28,517 bases of DNA from 01-FULL-43-15b sp964472675 (GTDB lineage: Bacteria > Patescibacteriota > Microgenomatia > UBA8517 > UBA10165): the NCBI GenBank assembly GCA_964472675.1, contig CAYYLO010000011.1, positions 1 through 28,517 on the forward strand, in the 5' to 3' direction. Below are positions 6,186-13,705 of this stretch, piece by piece (the first letter of the stretch is position 1; every line of letters starts with the position of its first letter). The notes below the pieces were generated by a model. It saw only the letters and a program-made list of their open reading frames with translations, did no database searches and was not told the origin of the DNA. Both the position numbers and the translations under genes were made by a program.

Positions 6186-6680
6186 ATGAGTAACGTTACC
6201 CAGACAACTGAATGGAAAGGTGGTCGATTTGTGGTTGAATGGGCAAAAACCAGGTCACTGAAGGGTATAAGTCCCGTCACTCAAGTATATGGAGTTTGTT
6301 TTAACGATAAAAACGAGATCTTGATTGCCAGAAAAGTTGGAGAGGAAAAATGGATTATTCCAGGCGGACATCCAGAACGGGACGAGACAATAGAACAAGC
6401 ACTAAAGAGAGAAATGGTAGAAGAGGCTGATATTAGAGTTAAAAATATCAAGTTAATTGGAGCACAAAAGGTATATCCTGAAGGAGAACCGGATAAATAT
6501 TTTTATCAAGTGAGGTGTATTTGTAAAGTTGATAAAGTGCTTCCGCAAACAACAGACCCTGATGATGGTGTAAGTTGGGAAAGGAAATTCGTTCCAGCAA
6601 GCGAAATCACGAGTTATGTTAAGTGGGGCACAACTGGGAATGCAATGTTTAAAGATGCAATTCAGTTGGCGATGTGTTGA
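6186..6680 (+). CDS. Nudix hydrolase
   Basis: 164 aa from ATG 6186; a TTG at 6174 in frame is less likely. The Nudix box is GGHPERDETIEQALKREMVEE (21 residues, from Gly60), fitting G-X5-E-X7-RE-X2-EE except that the final Gly is replaced (ADI). These enzymes cleave nucleoside diphosphates linked to another moiety, with Mg bound by the RE-EE glutamates. It is the last gene of the run with NDK-like, MNT, HEPN and deoxyribosyltransferase-like proteins, so a role in hydrolysing a modified nucleotide made by its neighbours is possible. A plain house-cleaning pyrophosphatase is the default. Confidence 0.85.
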   Translation: MSNVTQTTEWKGGRFVVEWAKTRSLKGISPVTQVYGVCFNDKNEILIARKVGEEKWIIPGGHPERDETIEQALKREMVEEADIRVKNIKLIGAQKVYPEGEPDKYFYQVRCICKVDKVLPQTTDPDDGVSWERKFVPASEITSYVKWGTTGNAMFKDAIQLAMC

Positions 6681-6800
6681 CTTTCTTTGGCAGGTTTAGG
6701 ATGAGGAAGTTCTTAATACGGCAAAAGAACTTGCCGGGAAAGCTTGATCTCTGATCCCAAATTTGATCCGAAAACAAATAACTAATAAAAAGAATATTGC

Positions 6801-6820
6801 AAACAGTTGACAGTTGGGGA
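6801..6820 (+). repeat. 20-bp direct repeat, right copy
   Basis: Identical to 3715-3734. It sits about 120 nt after the Nudix stop. The remaining 6681-6886 gap holds two mutually exclusive hairpins (AAGTTCTT/AAGAACTT and CGGCAA/TTGCCG near 6703-6736) but no gene. Confidence 0.7.
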
Positions 6821-6856
6821 TTAAGACCATAACATGTATATGCTGAAGCAGTATTT

Positions 6857-6885
6857 TTGACAAAAGCCTATAGGTAGAGTATAAT
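6857..6885 (+). promoter_or_regulatory. Perfect-consensus promoter TTGACA-N17-TATAAT
   Basis: Both hexamers match the sigma70 consensus exactly at the optimal 17-nt spacing. The predicted +1 (6892) lies one base before the second ATG (6893). The first ATG (6887) would be upstream of the transcript, so 6893 is taken as the start. Confidence 0.8.
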
Positions 6886-6892
6886 TATGGCG

Positions 6893-8221
6893 ATGGGAAA
6901 CGAAGAACGTAATTCACAGCTTCGATTTACAAGAAGAGAAATTATAACCACTGTTTTTAGTGCCTCAGCAGCTTCTGTTGCCGCAAATGCTCTCAAACCT
7001 CTTGATGCTTTAGCTGATGGCAGCCAAGTCCCTCTTGAGCAATTTCTTCCTCCAAGTGCGATAAATATCGAAAAAGACCCCAACAAAATAGCCGAAATGA
7101 CTAAGGAGATGATTAGTAAAATCAACGGCATGTTTCGCGATGCGGAAGCGAGAGTTCAGGCAACTGCCTACAGAATTAGTAACGCCTGGCTTGGCCAGGA
7201 TGGTTTTAAATATATAGCTTTTCAGAGAGCCATTTTTCAAATGGCTCCTTCGGGTGACGTGTTTTTATGGAACACGTTGGACAACATGTCTGAGGCAGGC
7301 TTTGATCCAAGGTTGGACAGTGGTGAACTTGGTGTTACTATTCCCCCCAAACAAAGGTTTAACGACAGGGCAGCTTCTCTTGAGGGAATTTTTGCAGAAA
7401 GAAATGAAGTTTTAAGGATTCCTGAGGATGTTCAGCTTGAAGCGAAGGACATTCGACGAGTGGTCGAAATTGGGGTTCCAACAGGATACAAAAACTATGG
7501 TCCATACGAGGTTTGGAGATACCAAAGAATTGCTCTTATGAAATGGAGTGACGGCCCCGATAAGGGTCTTATACAGGGAATTTTAGCAGGCGAAGCGGCA
7601 AAAGCTGCCGGTTTTATACCTCAAGATGTGCTTCTTCCCGTACCAGACTTAGGATCCGGAGGAGGCAATCCTGAAGACGCTCGCACCCTCCCCTGGCCAG
7701 AAAGGTTTTCTCACGAGAACACGGAGTTTGTTAATAGGGGTAAAAGATACGGAGTTATTGCAGGGGATGTAGATTTTTTTAAAAACCTATTCTACTTAAG
7801 AGATAAATATGCAACACTACCTGACATTAGAAGATATCTATACTTTTACGATTCCTATGATCAAATGGTAAAAGAATCGAATGTGCCCTTTGATCCTAAC
7901 AATATGGAGTTTACTCCGGAAACTGATCTGTGGCTTGGGACAGAAAGACGATGGAAGCGTAATGTGGATGGTTCCTTAGAATTCCATGTAGCACTTCCTC
8001 TTGTAAAAACTGGAACGGACTTAAAATATGTGTCAGCATTTATTACCCAACAGGCGGAAAGAAGCCTTTGGTCTAATAGTGATGGAAAATATGAAGCGAC
8101 AGACCGGTACGGAGTGGCGGGAGCTACTCAAAACTCTCCAAAAGGCCAAGACTTTATGTCGCATCCCATCGCGCGTACAACAAACGACAGTCGAACAGCT
8201 CTTCAAATAGTTGTAATATAA
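6893..8221 (+). CDS. Exported protein of unknown function with Tat-like signal
   Basis: 442 aa from ATG 6893, the leaderless start. The N-terminus has FTRREIIT followed by a small hydrophobic Ala/Ser stretch (about residues 15-35), resembling a twin-arginine signal peptide. The rest is soluble, with mixed charge and many aromatic residues; I recognise no domain. It shares a transcription unit with the Cys-rich surface protein that starts 8 nt after its stop, so the two probably work together outside the membrane. The consensus promoter suggests high expression. Whether this organism has a Tat system cannot be seen here; the signal could be Sec-type. Confidence 0.7.
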   Translation: MGNEERNSQLRFTRREIITTVFSASAASVAANALKPLDALADGSQVPLEQFLPPSAINIEKDPNKIAEMTKEMISKINGMFRDAEARVQATAYRISNAWLGQDGFKYIAFQRAIFQMAPSGDVFLWNTLDNMSEAGFDPRLDSGELGVTIPPKQRFNDRAASLEGIFAERNEVLRIPEDVQLEAKDIRRVVEIGVPTGYKNYGPYEVWRYQRIALMKWSDGPDKGLIQGILAGEAAKAAGFIPQDVLLPVPDLGSGGGNPEDARTLPWPERFSHENTEFVNRGKRYGVIAGDVDFFKNLFYLRDKYATLPDIRRYLYFYDSYDQMVKESNVPFDPNNMEFTPETDLWLGTERRWKRNVDGSLEFHVALPLVKTGTDLKYVSAFITQQAERSLWSNSDGKYEATDRYGVAGATQNSPKGQDFMSHPIARTTNDSRTALQIVVI

Positions 8222-8229
8222 AAGCGATT

Positions 8230-11200
8230 ATGCGGATCCCTGCTGCCCTGATGGGTTGTTTTACAAATACTCTGCTAGTCGGAATTTTTTCTTCAGTTCT
8301 TCTTTTTATCACATATTCTGTTGTTTACCCAAAAGTTGTTAGTGCTCAGGCTGCATGCACTATAACAGTTAACCCGTCTACTTGCCCAACCGATTATCAA
8401 TGTGCGTCGGATCAAGTATATTGTTCAGGTACAAATGCAAACGGTACCTGCCATGCTTGTGTTTCTAATCCAACGATTGGCAGACAAACTTGTAGCAATG
8501 ATCCTAATACCTTAAGCGATGACAGTTGCCCATGGCAATCGTACAGCCAAAACTTTGATACGGGGTTAAGATGTGCAACTGGTAGTTATTGCAGCGGAGT
8601 ATATTCCAATAACTGTAGATATTGCGCTGCTCCTGTATGTGAAGGTACTTGTGGCACTCCTGGTTGTCCTGCGTGTCCCACAGCGCCGCCTACGCCTTCA
8701 ACTCCCGATGATTGTTCTGGGACTTATAATGGCTTGACTTACCAATGCCAGTCTGGGTCTCTTTGCCCTACTGGCTGGGCTCGCAGTAGTACAAGGTCTT
8801 GCGGCGGACGGCCTAATGAAACCTGTTGCTTTTTTGGGCAGGGTCCTCCTGGCCCTGACTGTGGAACTTGTACTCCCTATGGTGGCCAGCCAACTTGCAA
8901 CCCGGGCAGTACGCCAACCGCTAGCGGTTTTAACAATTGTGGCGAGTGCACAATAAATCTTCCACCCTGCCCATCTGTAGTGACGCCGCAACCGGGTACT
9001 TGTTCAGTTTCAGTGCAAAATATAACCCAAACAAGCGCGACGGCAAGCGTAAACATGGTTTCGGGGAGAAATAAGGTTAACTGGTATATTAACAATAACT
9101 CAGCAGGGACAAATGATGGTCCTGGCGCTAGTTTCTCAGGGCTTTCGCCAAATACAAATTATACGGTAACGGCAACACAATGGGATGATTCTCCTACTAA
9201 CCCCAACTCATCGGTAAACTGTACAGCAGACAGTTTCAGGACCGGCGCGCCCGGTCAAACTGGTGGCGGCAGTACAGGCGGGGGGAATCAACGGCCGCCA
9301 ACTCCAACCACACCGCCACTTTCGGCTGTTGCGCATGATGTCCGTATCCGCCTTTGGAATGCTGACGGAGTTACTCCTTACAGCGGGACTGATCCGGTAA
9401 GGCTTTTGATAAATTACAGAAACGGCAACCGCAGTTATTATGCTAACCGTTTTCACAACAGCCTGTTCTATGGTTTCAACGGCACAGCGTCGCATAACAC
9501 AACTAGCGTAGGTGTTTGTGACAGCCAGGCTTGGCATCCGTATTACGATCCGGGTTACAAGCTAAATGCAGACGGTACGTTTGGAAGTTGCCCTGCGCAA
9601 AATTTAGACGCAATTGGAGCAAGTTCGTCAAGCTGTGCTCCCAGTGACTCGTCTCCATCATGCACTGGAGGTGTGGTTTACGACAACTATACCTGCAGCC
9701 GCGTTGCAACTTATGACGAAGACAACAACGAAAACGGTAGCTATTGTCTTATGTCTATTGATAACAGGCAAGAGCCGGGGCTGTCTGATCAATATTGTGC
9801 GCTTAATGCAGATGGGCAGGGTTGCCACCAGATAGCTCCCAGTGTGGATCACGGATGTACGGCTTATTTGAATGGGCAAGCCCAAGGATCCTGCTGCGGC
9901 CGGCAAAGTTGGCCTGACTGGGGAACTTGTAATTTTGGTGGGAACGACGTTTGTATGGGTTATGGTACAGTTGGCGCTTGGAATGCTTTTCCCAGATGTT
10001 TTTCGCCAGAGCTTGAACAGCCGGTTACGCTAAATGCCCAAAATACTTACTTCCGCATTAATTGGGAAGGCTCAAGGAATGATTTGGATCCAATTGAACA
10101 TACTTTTACGGTTGCAGGTCCACCTAATACAAAACTTGAGCTTCGCCGCATTATTGATGGAGGATATTCGCCAGCAAATAGCTGGAACTGGTTTATCAAT
10201 CCTGCGGCGTATCCAAACCGCGGTTCTGTTGTCAAATGCGCAAATTGCGTTCAAATTAGCGGCACCGGCACAAATTATGCTTCAGTTGACTGGTTTAGGG
10301 TGACGGGGAGTGAGGGAGTAGCTGCCTGGGATATATTGATTGGCGAAAGCCCTGCAAGCATTTCAGGCACTGTATTTGTTGATTATGACGGCAATGGTAT
10401 AAAGAGTGGTAACGACACTTCCTACTCGGGGGCAAGAGTTTACCTTTATACTCCAAGTACTGCCGCAAATTACACCAGTTTTGAGACAACCAGCGCGTCC
10501 GCTACAAATAATTATACTTTTGCCAATCAGACCCCGGGGAGAAGTTACAAAATAAGTCTCGATGTCCCTTCAGGTTTCCGCGCCACAACAACCAATCCAA
10601 ACATTATAAATAATTTAAGCGGTGACCAGACAGTTAATTTTGGCATATCCCCAATTGCCAATGCATGGTTTCAGACAAAGGACGCCGATCTTTTCTCGTT
10701 TGGCAGTTTGATCTCCAGAATTCCTGTGCAATGCCAGGTTGATACAGGATGTGATGAATACCTTTCTTTAGTAGGCAGCGGGGGATTCCCGGGGGTTCCG
10801 TTTTACAACTCGGCAACGTTACCCAATTTTGGTTATGGAAGCGTTTCTGCCTTGGGGTGGATAGTCAACTCCGCCTTTTCTACTGCTAACCAAAATTATT
10901 CATACTACGCAGGTAGGATGCCGTCTAACGCTTATCAAGTGACGGAGGGAACAATAACCAACTCAGGGTATTTTTCTTCAAACGGAACGGCCGACCCAAG
11001 AGGCTACAGATGGTTTAAGCGGGAAGGTGATTTAACACTGGACGCCAACTTTAATTTAAATAACGGGAAAGCGGTTCTGTTTGTTAACGGGAATGTGACT
11101 ATAAAGCAAAAATTGACTATAAACGGAGGCGGGGCGGGAACCGGATTTTTTGCATTGATTGCCAGTGGGAATATAAATATTGATCCTGGCGTTACATATC

Positions 11201-11496
11201 AGGCTCAACCTGCTCCCAGAAGCAACTCGCGCCCGGCTTTGGAAGGAATTTTCCTGGCAAACGGACAAATTAAAACCGGCGCAGAATGGCCCTCTAACGA
11301 TTCCCAGCTTTATGTAAGAGGGGTTTTGGTAGGGCTTGGCGGTGTTGTGCTTGAAAGGAACTTAGACCGTGCCCAAACGGGTACCGGCAACAATACGACT
11401 CCGGCAGAGTTTGTAGAATATGCTCCCGATATAATCCTTAATTTGCCCCCCGAGCTTCTGCGTGATAATCCGATATGGGAAGAAGTGGCACCGTAA
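8230..11496 (+). CDS. Large Cys-rich multidomain surface protein
   Basis: 1088 aa. Sec signal peptide at about 1-40 (cleavage near VVSAQA). Residues 41-250 form a very Cys-rich region made of short C-x(n)-C modules, likely disulfide-bonded. A fibronectin type III-like domain is at about 255-338 and a Gly/Pro-rich linker at about 340-365. A second region with scattered Cys runs from 365 to 700. An SdrD_B/SpaA-like domain (SISGTVFVDYDGNGIKSGND) starts near 707. A beta-rich C-terminal domain (about 930-1040) is rich in N-G and I-x-G repeats. It ends in a short acidic tail (NPIWEEVAP) with no membrane anchor or LPXTG motif. It is probably an adhesin or surface-layer component, co-transcribed with the protein before it. 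Domain names are by motif reading only. Confidence 0.75.
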   Translation: MRIPAALMGCFTNTLLVGIFSSVLLFITYSVVYPKVVSAQAACTITVNPSTCPTDYQCASDQVYCSGTNANGTCHACVSNPTIGRQTCSNDPNTLSDDSCPWQSYSQNFDTGLRCATGSYCSGVYSNNCRYCAAPVCEGTCGTPGCPACPTAPPTPSTPDDCSGTYNGLTYQCQSGSLCPTGWARSSTRSCGGRPNETCCFFGQGPPGPDCGTCTPYGGQPTCNPGSTPTASGFNNCGECTINLPPCPSVVTPQPGTCSVSVQNITQTSATASVNMVSGRNKVNWYINNNSAGTNDGPGASFSGLSPNTNYTVTATQWDDSPTNPNSSVNCTADSFRTGAPGQTGGGSTGGGNQRPPTPTTPPLSAVAHDVRIRLWNADGVTPYSGTDPVRLLINYRNGNRSYYANRFHNSLFYGFNGTASHNTTSVGVCDSQAWHPYYDPGYKLNADGTFGSCPAQNLDAIGASSSSCAPSDSSPSCTGGVVYDNYTCSRVATYDEDNNENGSYCLMSIDNRQEPGLSDQYCALNADGQGCHQIAPSVDHGCTAYLNGQAQGSCCGRQSWPDWGTCNFGGNDVCMGYGTVGAWNAFPRCFSPELEQPVTLNAQNTYFRINWEGSRNDLDPIEHTFTVAGPPNTKLELRRIIDGGYSPANSWNWFINPAAYPNRGSVVKCANCVQISGTGTNYASVDWFRVTGSEGVAAWDILIGESPASISGTVFVDYDGNGIKSGNDTSYSGARVYLYTPSTAANYTSFETTSASATNNYTFANQTPGRSYKISLDVPSGFRATTTNPNIINNLSGDQTVNFGISPIANAWFQTKDADLFSFGSLISRIPVQCQVDTGCDEYLSLVGSGGFPGVPFYNSATLPNFGYGSVSALGWIVNSAFSTANQNYSYYAGRMPSNAYQVTEGTITNSGYFSSNGTADPRGYRWFKREGDLTLDANFNLNNGKAVLFVNGNVTIKQKLTINGGGAGTGFFALIASGNINIDPGVTYQAQPAPRSNSRPALEGIFLANGQIKTGAEWPSNDSQLYVRGVLVGLGGVVLERNLDRAQTGTGNNTTPAEFVEYAPDIILNLPPELLRDNPIWEEVAP

Positions 11497-11511
11497 TTGT
11501 TTCATTACAGC

Positions 11512-11539
11512 TTGACGGTGTGATGTATTATGTTACACT
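11512..11539 (+). promoter_or_regulatory. ftsZ promoter
   Basis: TTGACG (11512-11517), a 16-nt spacer, TACACT (11534-11539). The predicted +1 (about 11546) is two bases before the ATG, so ftsZ is essentially leaderless and has its own promoter despite following another gene closely. Confidence 0.65.
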
Positions 11540-11547
11540 AGGGCCAA

Positions 11548-12750
11548 ATGGCACTTGTCAAGCCGGATACATCACGCCTTGCAAAAATTAAGGTTATTGC
11601 TGTTGGTGGTGGTGGTGGAAACTCAGTCAACCACATGATTGAGGAGTCTCATATTGAAGGTGTTGAATTCATTGCCGTTAACACAGATGCGCAAGTTCTT
11701 CTTAATAACCCCGCAGAAACTAAACTTCAAATTGGCGAAAAATTAACCCGTGGATTGGGATCTGGCGGCAATTCCCAGACCGGACAACAGGCGGCAGAGG
11801 AATCCAGAGAAAAAATTAAGGAAATGCTATTGGATTCAGACATGGTCTTTTTAACTGCGGGAATGGGGGGAGGGACAGGGACGGGGGCAACGCCGGTTAT
11901 TGCCCAAGCGGCTCGAGAAGCAGGAGCTTTGACAGTTGCCATTGTAACCAAGCCTTTTGCGTTTGAAGGGACACGGCGGATGGTTGTTGCCGAGGAAGGA
12001 ATTGAAGCTTTGCAGCCTAATGTTGATGCTTTAATTGTTATTCCCAACCAGCGGTTGATGGACGTAATTGACAGAAGAACCACATTATCAGATGCTTTTA
12101 AAGTTGTTGATTCGGTTTTGTCCCACGGCGTTCAAGGAATTTCAGAGATTATTACAACTCCGGGACTTATCAACGTTGATTTTGCGGATGTTCGGGCGAT
12201 CATGAAGGATGCAGGGTCTGCGTTACTTGGGATTGGGACAGGGGTTGGAGATAATCGCGCGCAAATGGCGGCCAGGGCTGCAATTTCTTCACCGCTTTTG
12301 GAAGTTTCGATTGAGGGTGCTAAGGGGATTTTATTCAATATCGCAGGCGGTCTTGATATTACTATGGCTGAAGTTGACGAGGCGGCGCGTATTATCTCAG
12401 AATCAGCCGACGCCGATGCTAATATAATTTTCGGCGCGACAATAAATGAAAAGTTGTCTGATCAGATGAGAATTACGGTTGTGGCTACAGGATTTGACGA
12501 AATGCGGTCTCGTTTGGGAAGGATGGTTACCCCAAAACCGGTTGCGCCTGCTGCTTCCCTTGCCCCACAGGGGATTGTGAGTGCGCCGCCGCAGCCAGCT
12601 CCCAGCCCTGCAACTTTTCCAGGTTCGGTTTTTTCAAGAGCCGCACAACCACAACCTCCCCAACCCCGAGAGGGTGCTTTGGAAAGTAACGAAAAAGATG
12701 AGTGGGGGGAGAAGTTTGAAATCCCCGCGTTTCTCCGACAAGGCCGCTAA
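11548..12750 (+). CDS. ftsZ: Cell division GTPase FtsZ
   Basis: 400 aa, a usual length. GTP-binding motifs: GGGGGNSVNHM near residue 20, the tubulin signature GGGTGTGATP at about 106-115, and NVDALIVIPNQRL. The T7 loop is NVDFADVRAIMKDAGSALLG, with its catalytic Asp residues. A Pro-rich disordered linker (about 330-380) leads to the C-terminal peptide FEIPAFLRQ, which in other bacteria binds FtsA/ZipA-type membrane anchors. It forms the Z-ring at the division site. There is no ftsA nearby. It has its own leaderless promoter and is followed at once by a REP-like palindrome that may act as its terminator. Confidence 0.97.
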   Translation: MALVKPDTSRLAKIKVIAVGGGGGNSVNHMIEESHIEGVEFIAVNTDAQVLLNNPAETKLQIGEKLTRGLGSGGNSQTGQQAAEESREKIKEMLLDSDMVFLTAGMGGGTGTGATPVIAQAAREAGALTVAIVTKPFAFEGTRRMVVAEEGIEALQPNVDALIVIPNQRLMDVIDRRTTLSDAFKVVDSVLSHGVQGISEIITTPGLINVDFADVRAIMKDAGSALLGIGTGVGDNRAQMAARAAISSPLLEVSIEGAKGILFNIAGGLDITMAEVDEAARIISESADADANIIFGATINEKLSDQMRITVVATGFDEMRSRLGRMVTPKPVAPAASLAPQGIVSAPPQPAPSPATFPGSVFSRAAQPQPPQPREGALESNEKDEWGEKFEIPAFLRQGR

Positions 12751-12756
12751 GGTAGG

Positions 12757-12779
12757 TTTGCAAGGGGTCCCCTTGCAAA
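12757..12779. repeat. REP-like palindrome, copy 1
   Basis: 23-bp inverted repeat with core GCAAGGGGTCCCCTTGC and TTT/AAA flanks, a single T at the centre. It lies 6 nt after the ftsZ stop and between convergent ftsZ and transposase, where it may terminate both. Exact copy at 13513-13535; slightly diverged copy at 12977-12999. Confidence 0.8.
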
Positions 12780-12794
12780 CGAACAACTCGCCGT

Positions 12795-13484
12795 CTAATA
12801 TTCTGGCTCCTCATCGAGCGCTGTACTGCCTATGATTTCAGGTATTTGAGACAACCCCATAAATTCTTGATAGCTAAGCTGAGGATTTTTCTTCGAAAAA
12901 TATGCCAAAACTTCTTCTGGATGCACCCATTCAGTCTTGCGCATGCCGCAGTACTCTGGGTAAGAACTTGGCTGAGCCTGCAAGGGGTCCCCTTGCAAAG
13001 GTAAAGCTTGCTTGTGGACATAGCGGGTCAAGTGGGTAAGCTGCTCATCACTTTCGACCATGACCGCTTTATAAACATCCTGATGTAAGGATCCTACCCT
13101 CTTGTATTTCCGGTTAAAGAACAACGTGTACCGTGTGCTAAGAGAGTTCATAAACGAATCTATAGCATTTGAGCTTTTTTGTTTTACAAGAAGGTGGAAG
13201 TGATTAGGCATTAAGGAATAGGCTAATAGTTTAATCTCGTCAGCGAAATTATTTAGCCTTAACTGTTTTCTTATTTGGTCTTTTTCGTATGCCGAAGTGA
13301 TAGGTAAGGATAATTGGTGTAATAGTGAATCTCGGTCAACGGGGAGCAAATAAGTTTTTAAGTAGGATAAGTACACACCATAATCTTGTTGATCTTGGTA
13401 GATCAATCTTTTTTCTACACCACGGTTATAGATATGATAGTACCCATTCTCAATGTATGTTTTGGCACTGTTTTTAGGAGGCAT
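12795..13484 (-). CDS. REP-associated Y1 (IS200-like) transposase
   Basis: 229 aa. Y1_Tnp signatures: GYYHIYNRGVEKR at the N-terminus and LMPNHFHLLVKQ (residues 91-102), where HFH (95-97) is the metal-binding HUH motif. RYTLFFNRKYKRVGSLHQDVYKA (118-140) follows; Tyr119 or Tyr138 is the likely nucleophile, which I cannot settle. Such RAYT enzymes cut and join single-stranded REP palindromes in other bacteria. Palindromes lie on both sides of the gene, and a third is inside the reading frame, encoding LPLQGDPLQ (residues 161-169). It is convergent with ftsZ and divergent from the ileS leader. No terminal inverted repeats typical of a self-mobile IS are seen. Confidence 0.88.
   Translation of the reverse strand: MPPKNSAKTYIENGYYHIYNRGVEKRLIYQDQQDYGVYLSYLKTYLLPVDRDSLLHQLSLPITSAYEKDQIRKQLRLNNFADEIKLLAYSLMPNHFHLLVKQKSSNAIDSFMNSLSTRYTLFFNRKYKRVGSLHQDVYKAVMVESDEQLTHLTRYVHKQALPLQGDPLQAQPSSYPEYCGMRKTEWVHPEEVLAYFSKKNPQLSYQEFMGLSQIPEIIGSTALDEEPEY
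12977..12999. repeat. REP-like palindrome, copy 2, inside the transposase gene
   Basis: Core GCAAGGGGTCCCCTTGC is intact; one outer arm has changed (CCTG instead of TTTG). It lies in frame in the transposase gene without a stop, replacing the region that in RAYT proteins usually reads like YIHLNPV and following. Confidence 0.8.
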
Positions 13485-13512
13485 TAGTTAAAATTAACTC
13501 GCCTGTGTTTCT

Positions 13513-13535
13513 TTTGCAAGGGGTCCCCTTGCAAA
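13513..13535. repeat. REP-like palindrome, copy 3
   Basis: Identical to copy 1. It ends 3 nt before the -35 box of the ileS leader promoter, so it may insulate that promoter from transcription or supercoiling at the divergent transposase gene. Confidence 0.8.
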
Positions 13536-13538
13536 GGG

Positions 13539-13568
13539 TTGACACAAGGGTAGTTGTGGGAATAGAAT
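13539..13568 (+). promoter_or_regulatory. ileS leader promoter
   Basis: TTGACA (13539-13544), an 18-nt spacer, TAGAAT (13563-13568). The predicted +1 (about 13575) is 5 nt before the leader-peptide ATG at 13580 and 131 nt before ileS. Confidence 0.75.
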
Positions 13569-13579
13569 AACTTGAACAC

Positions 13580-13636
13580 ATGCAAGTTAGACCGTTTATC
13601 AAGCCAGCCATATCCATTATTGTAATTAATGGATAA
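13580..13636 (+). CDS. Ile-rich leader peptide of the ileS attenuator
   Basis: 18 codons plus TAA, encoding MQVRPFIKPAISIIVING. Five codons are Ile (ATC, ATA, ATT, ATT, ATT at positions 7, 11, 13, 14, 16), far above chance. The start is almost leaderless. The stop lies 6 nt before the RNA segment (13643) that decides between antiterminator and terminator. This is the layout of amino-acid leader peptides such as those of ilv, trp and phe operons in Proteobacteria. The peptide itself needs no function; ribosome stalling on its Ile codons would report charged tRNA-Ile. Too short for normal gene calling. No homologue was searched. Confidence 0.7.
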   Translation: MQVRPFIKPAISIIVING

Positions 13637-13696
13637 TCTTGTGCTGGTTTCTTGAAAAGGAACTAAAAAGGAAACCAGCCAAAACGGCTGGTTTTT
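13602..13696 (+). promoter_or_regulatory. Four-segment transcription attenuator before ileS
   Basis: Segment A AGCCAGC (13602-13608) pairs with B GCTGGTT (13643-13649), enclosing a second stem ATCCATTA/TAATGGAT (13612-13619, 13627-13634). B extended (13643-13653) pairs over 11 bp, with one G-U, with C (13669-13679), forming an antiterminator. C AAACCAGCC (13672-13680) pairs over 9 bp with D GGCTGGTTT (13686-13694), forming a terminator. A:B plus C:D and B:C are mutually exclusive. Segment A and the inner stem lie within the leader ORF. A ribosome stalled on the Ile codons frees B; a ribosome at the stop codon covers B. No T-box consensus is visible. Confidence 0.72.
13670..13696 (+). terminator. 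Intrinsic terminator of the ileS leader
   Basis: A 9-bp GC-containing stem, extendable by two G-U pairs, with an AAAAC loop and five Ts at 13692-13696. It ends 9 nt before the ileS ATG. The U-run is short, so it might instead act by blocking the ribosome. Confidence 0.65.
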
Positions 13697-13705
13697 CAGT
13701 TTGAT

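Noticed and set aside
6700..6740. Riboswitch from two alternative hairpins after the Nudix gene
   Set aside because: The hairpins are small, no T-run follows, and the next promoter lies downstream of them, so they cannot control the following gene.
8698..8991. 97-aa minus-strand ORF under the Cys-rich surface protein
   Set aside because: A shadow of a Cys/Gly/Pro-rich coding region, with no start signals or homology features of its own.
12700..13540. CRISPR array from repeated palindromes
   Set aside because: Three copies at irregular distances (about 200 and 510 bp), one inside a gene, with no spacer regularity and no cas genes.
13575..13705. T-box riboswitch before ileS
   Set aside because: The conserved T-box sequence with its tRNA-acceptor-binding bulge is absent and the leader is too short for stem I. 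An Ile-rich leader ORF with competing stems explains the region better.
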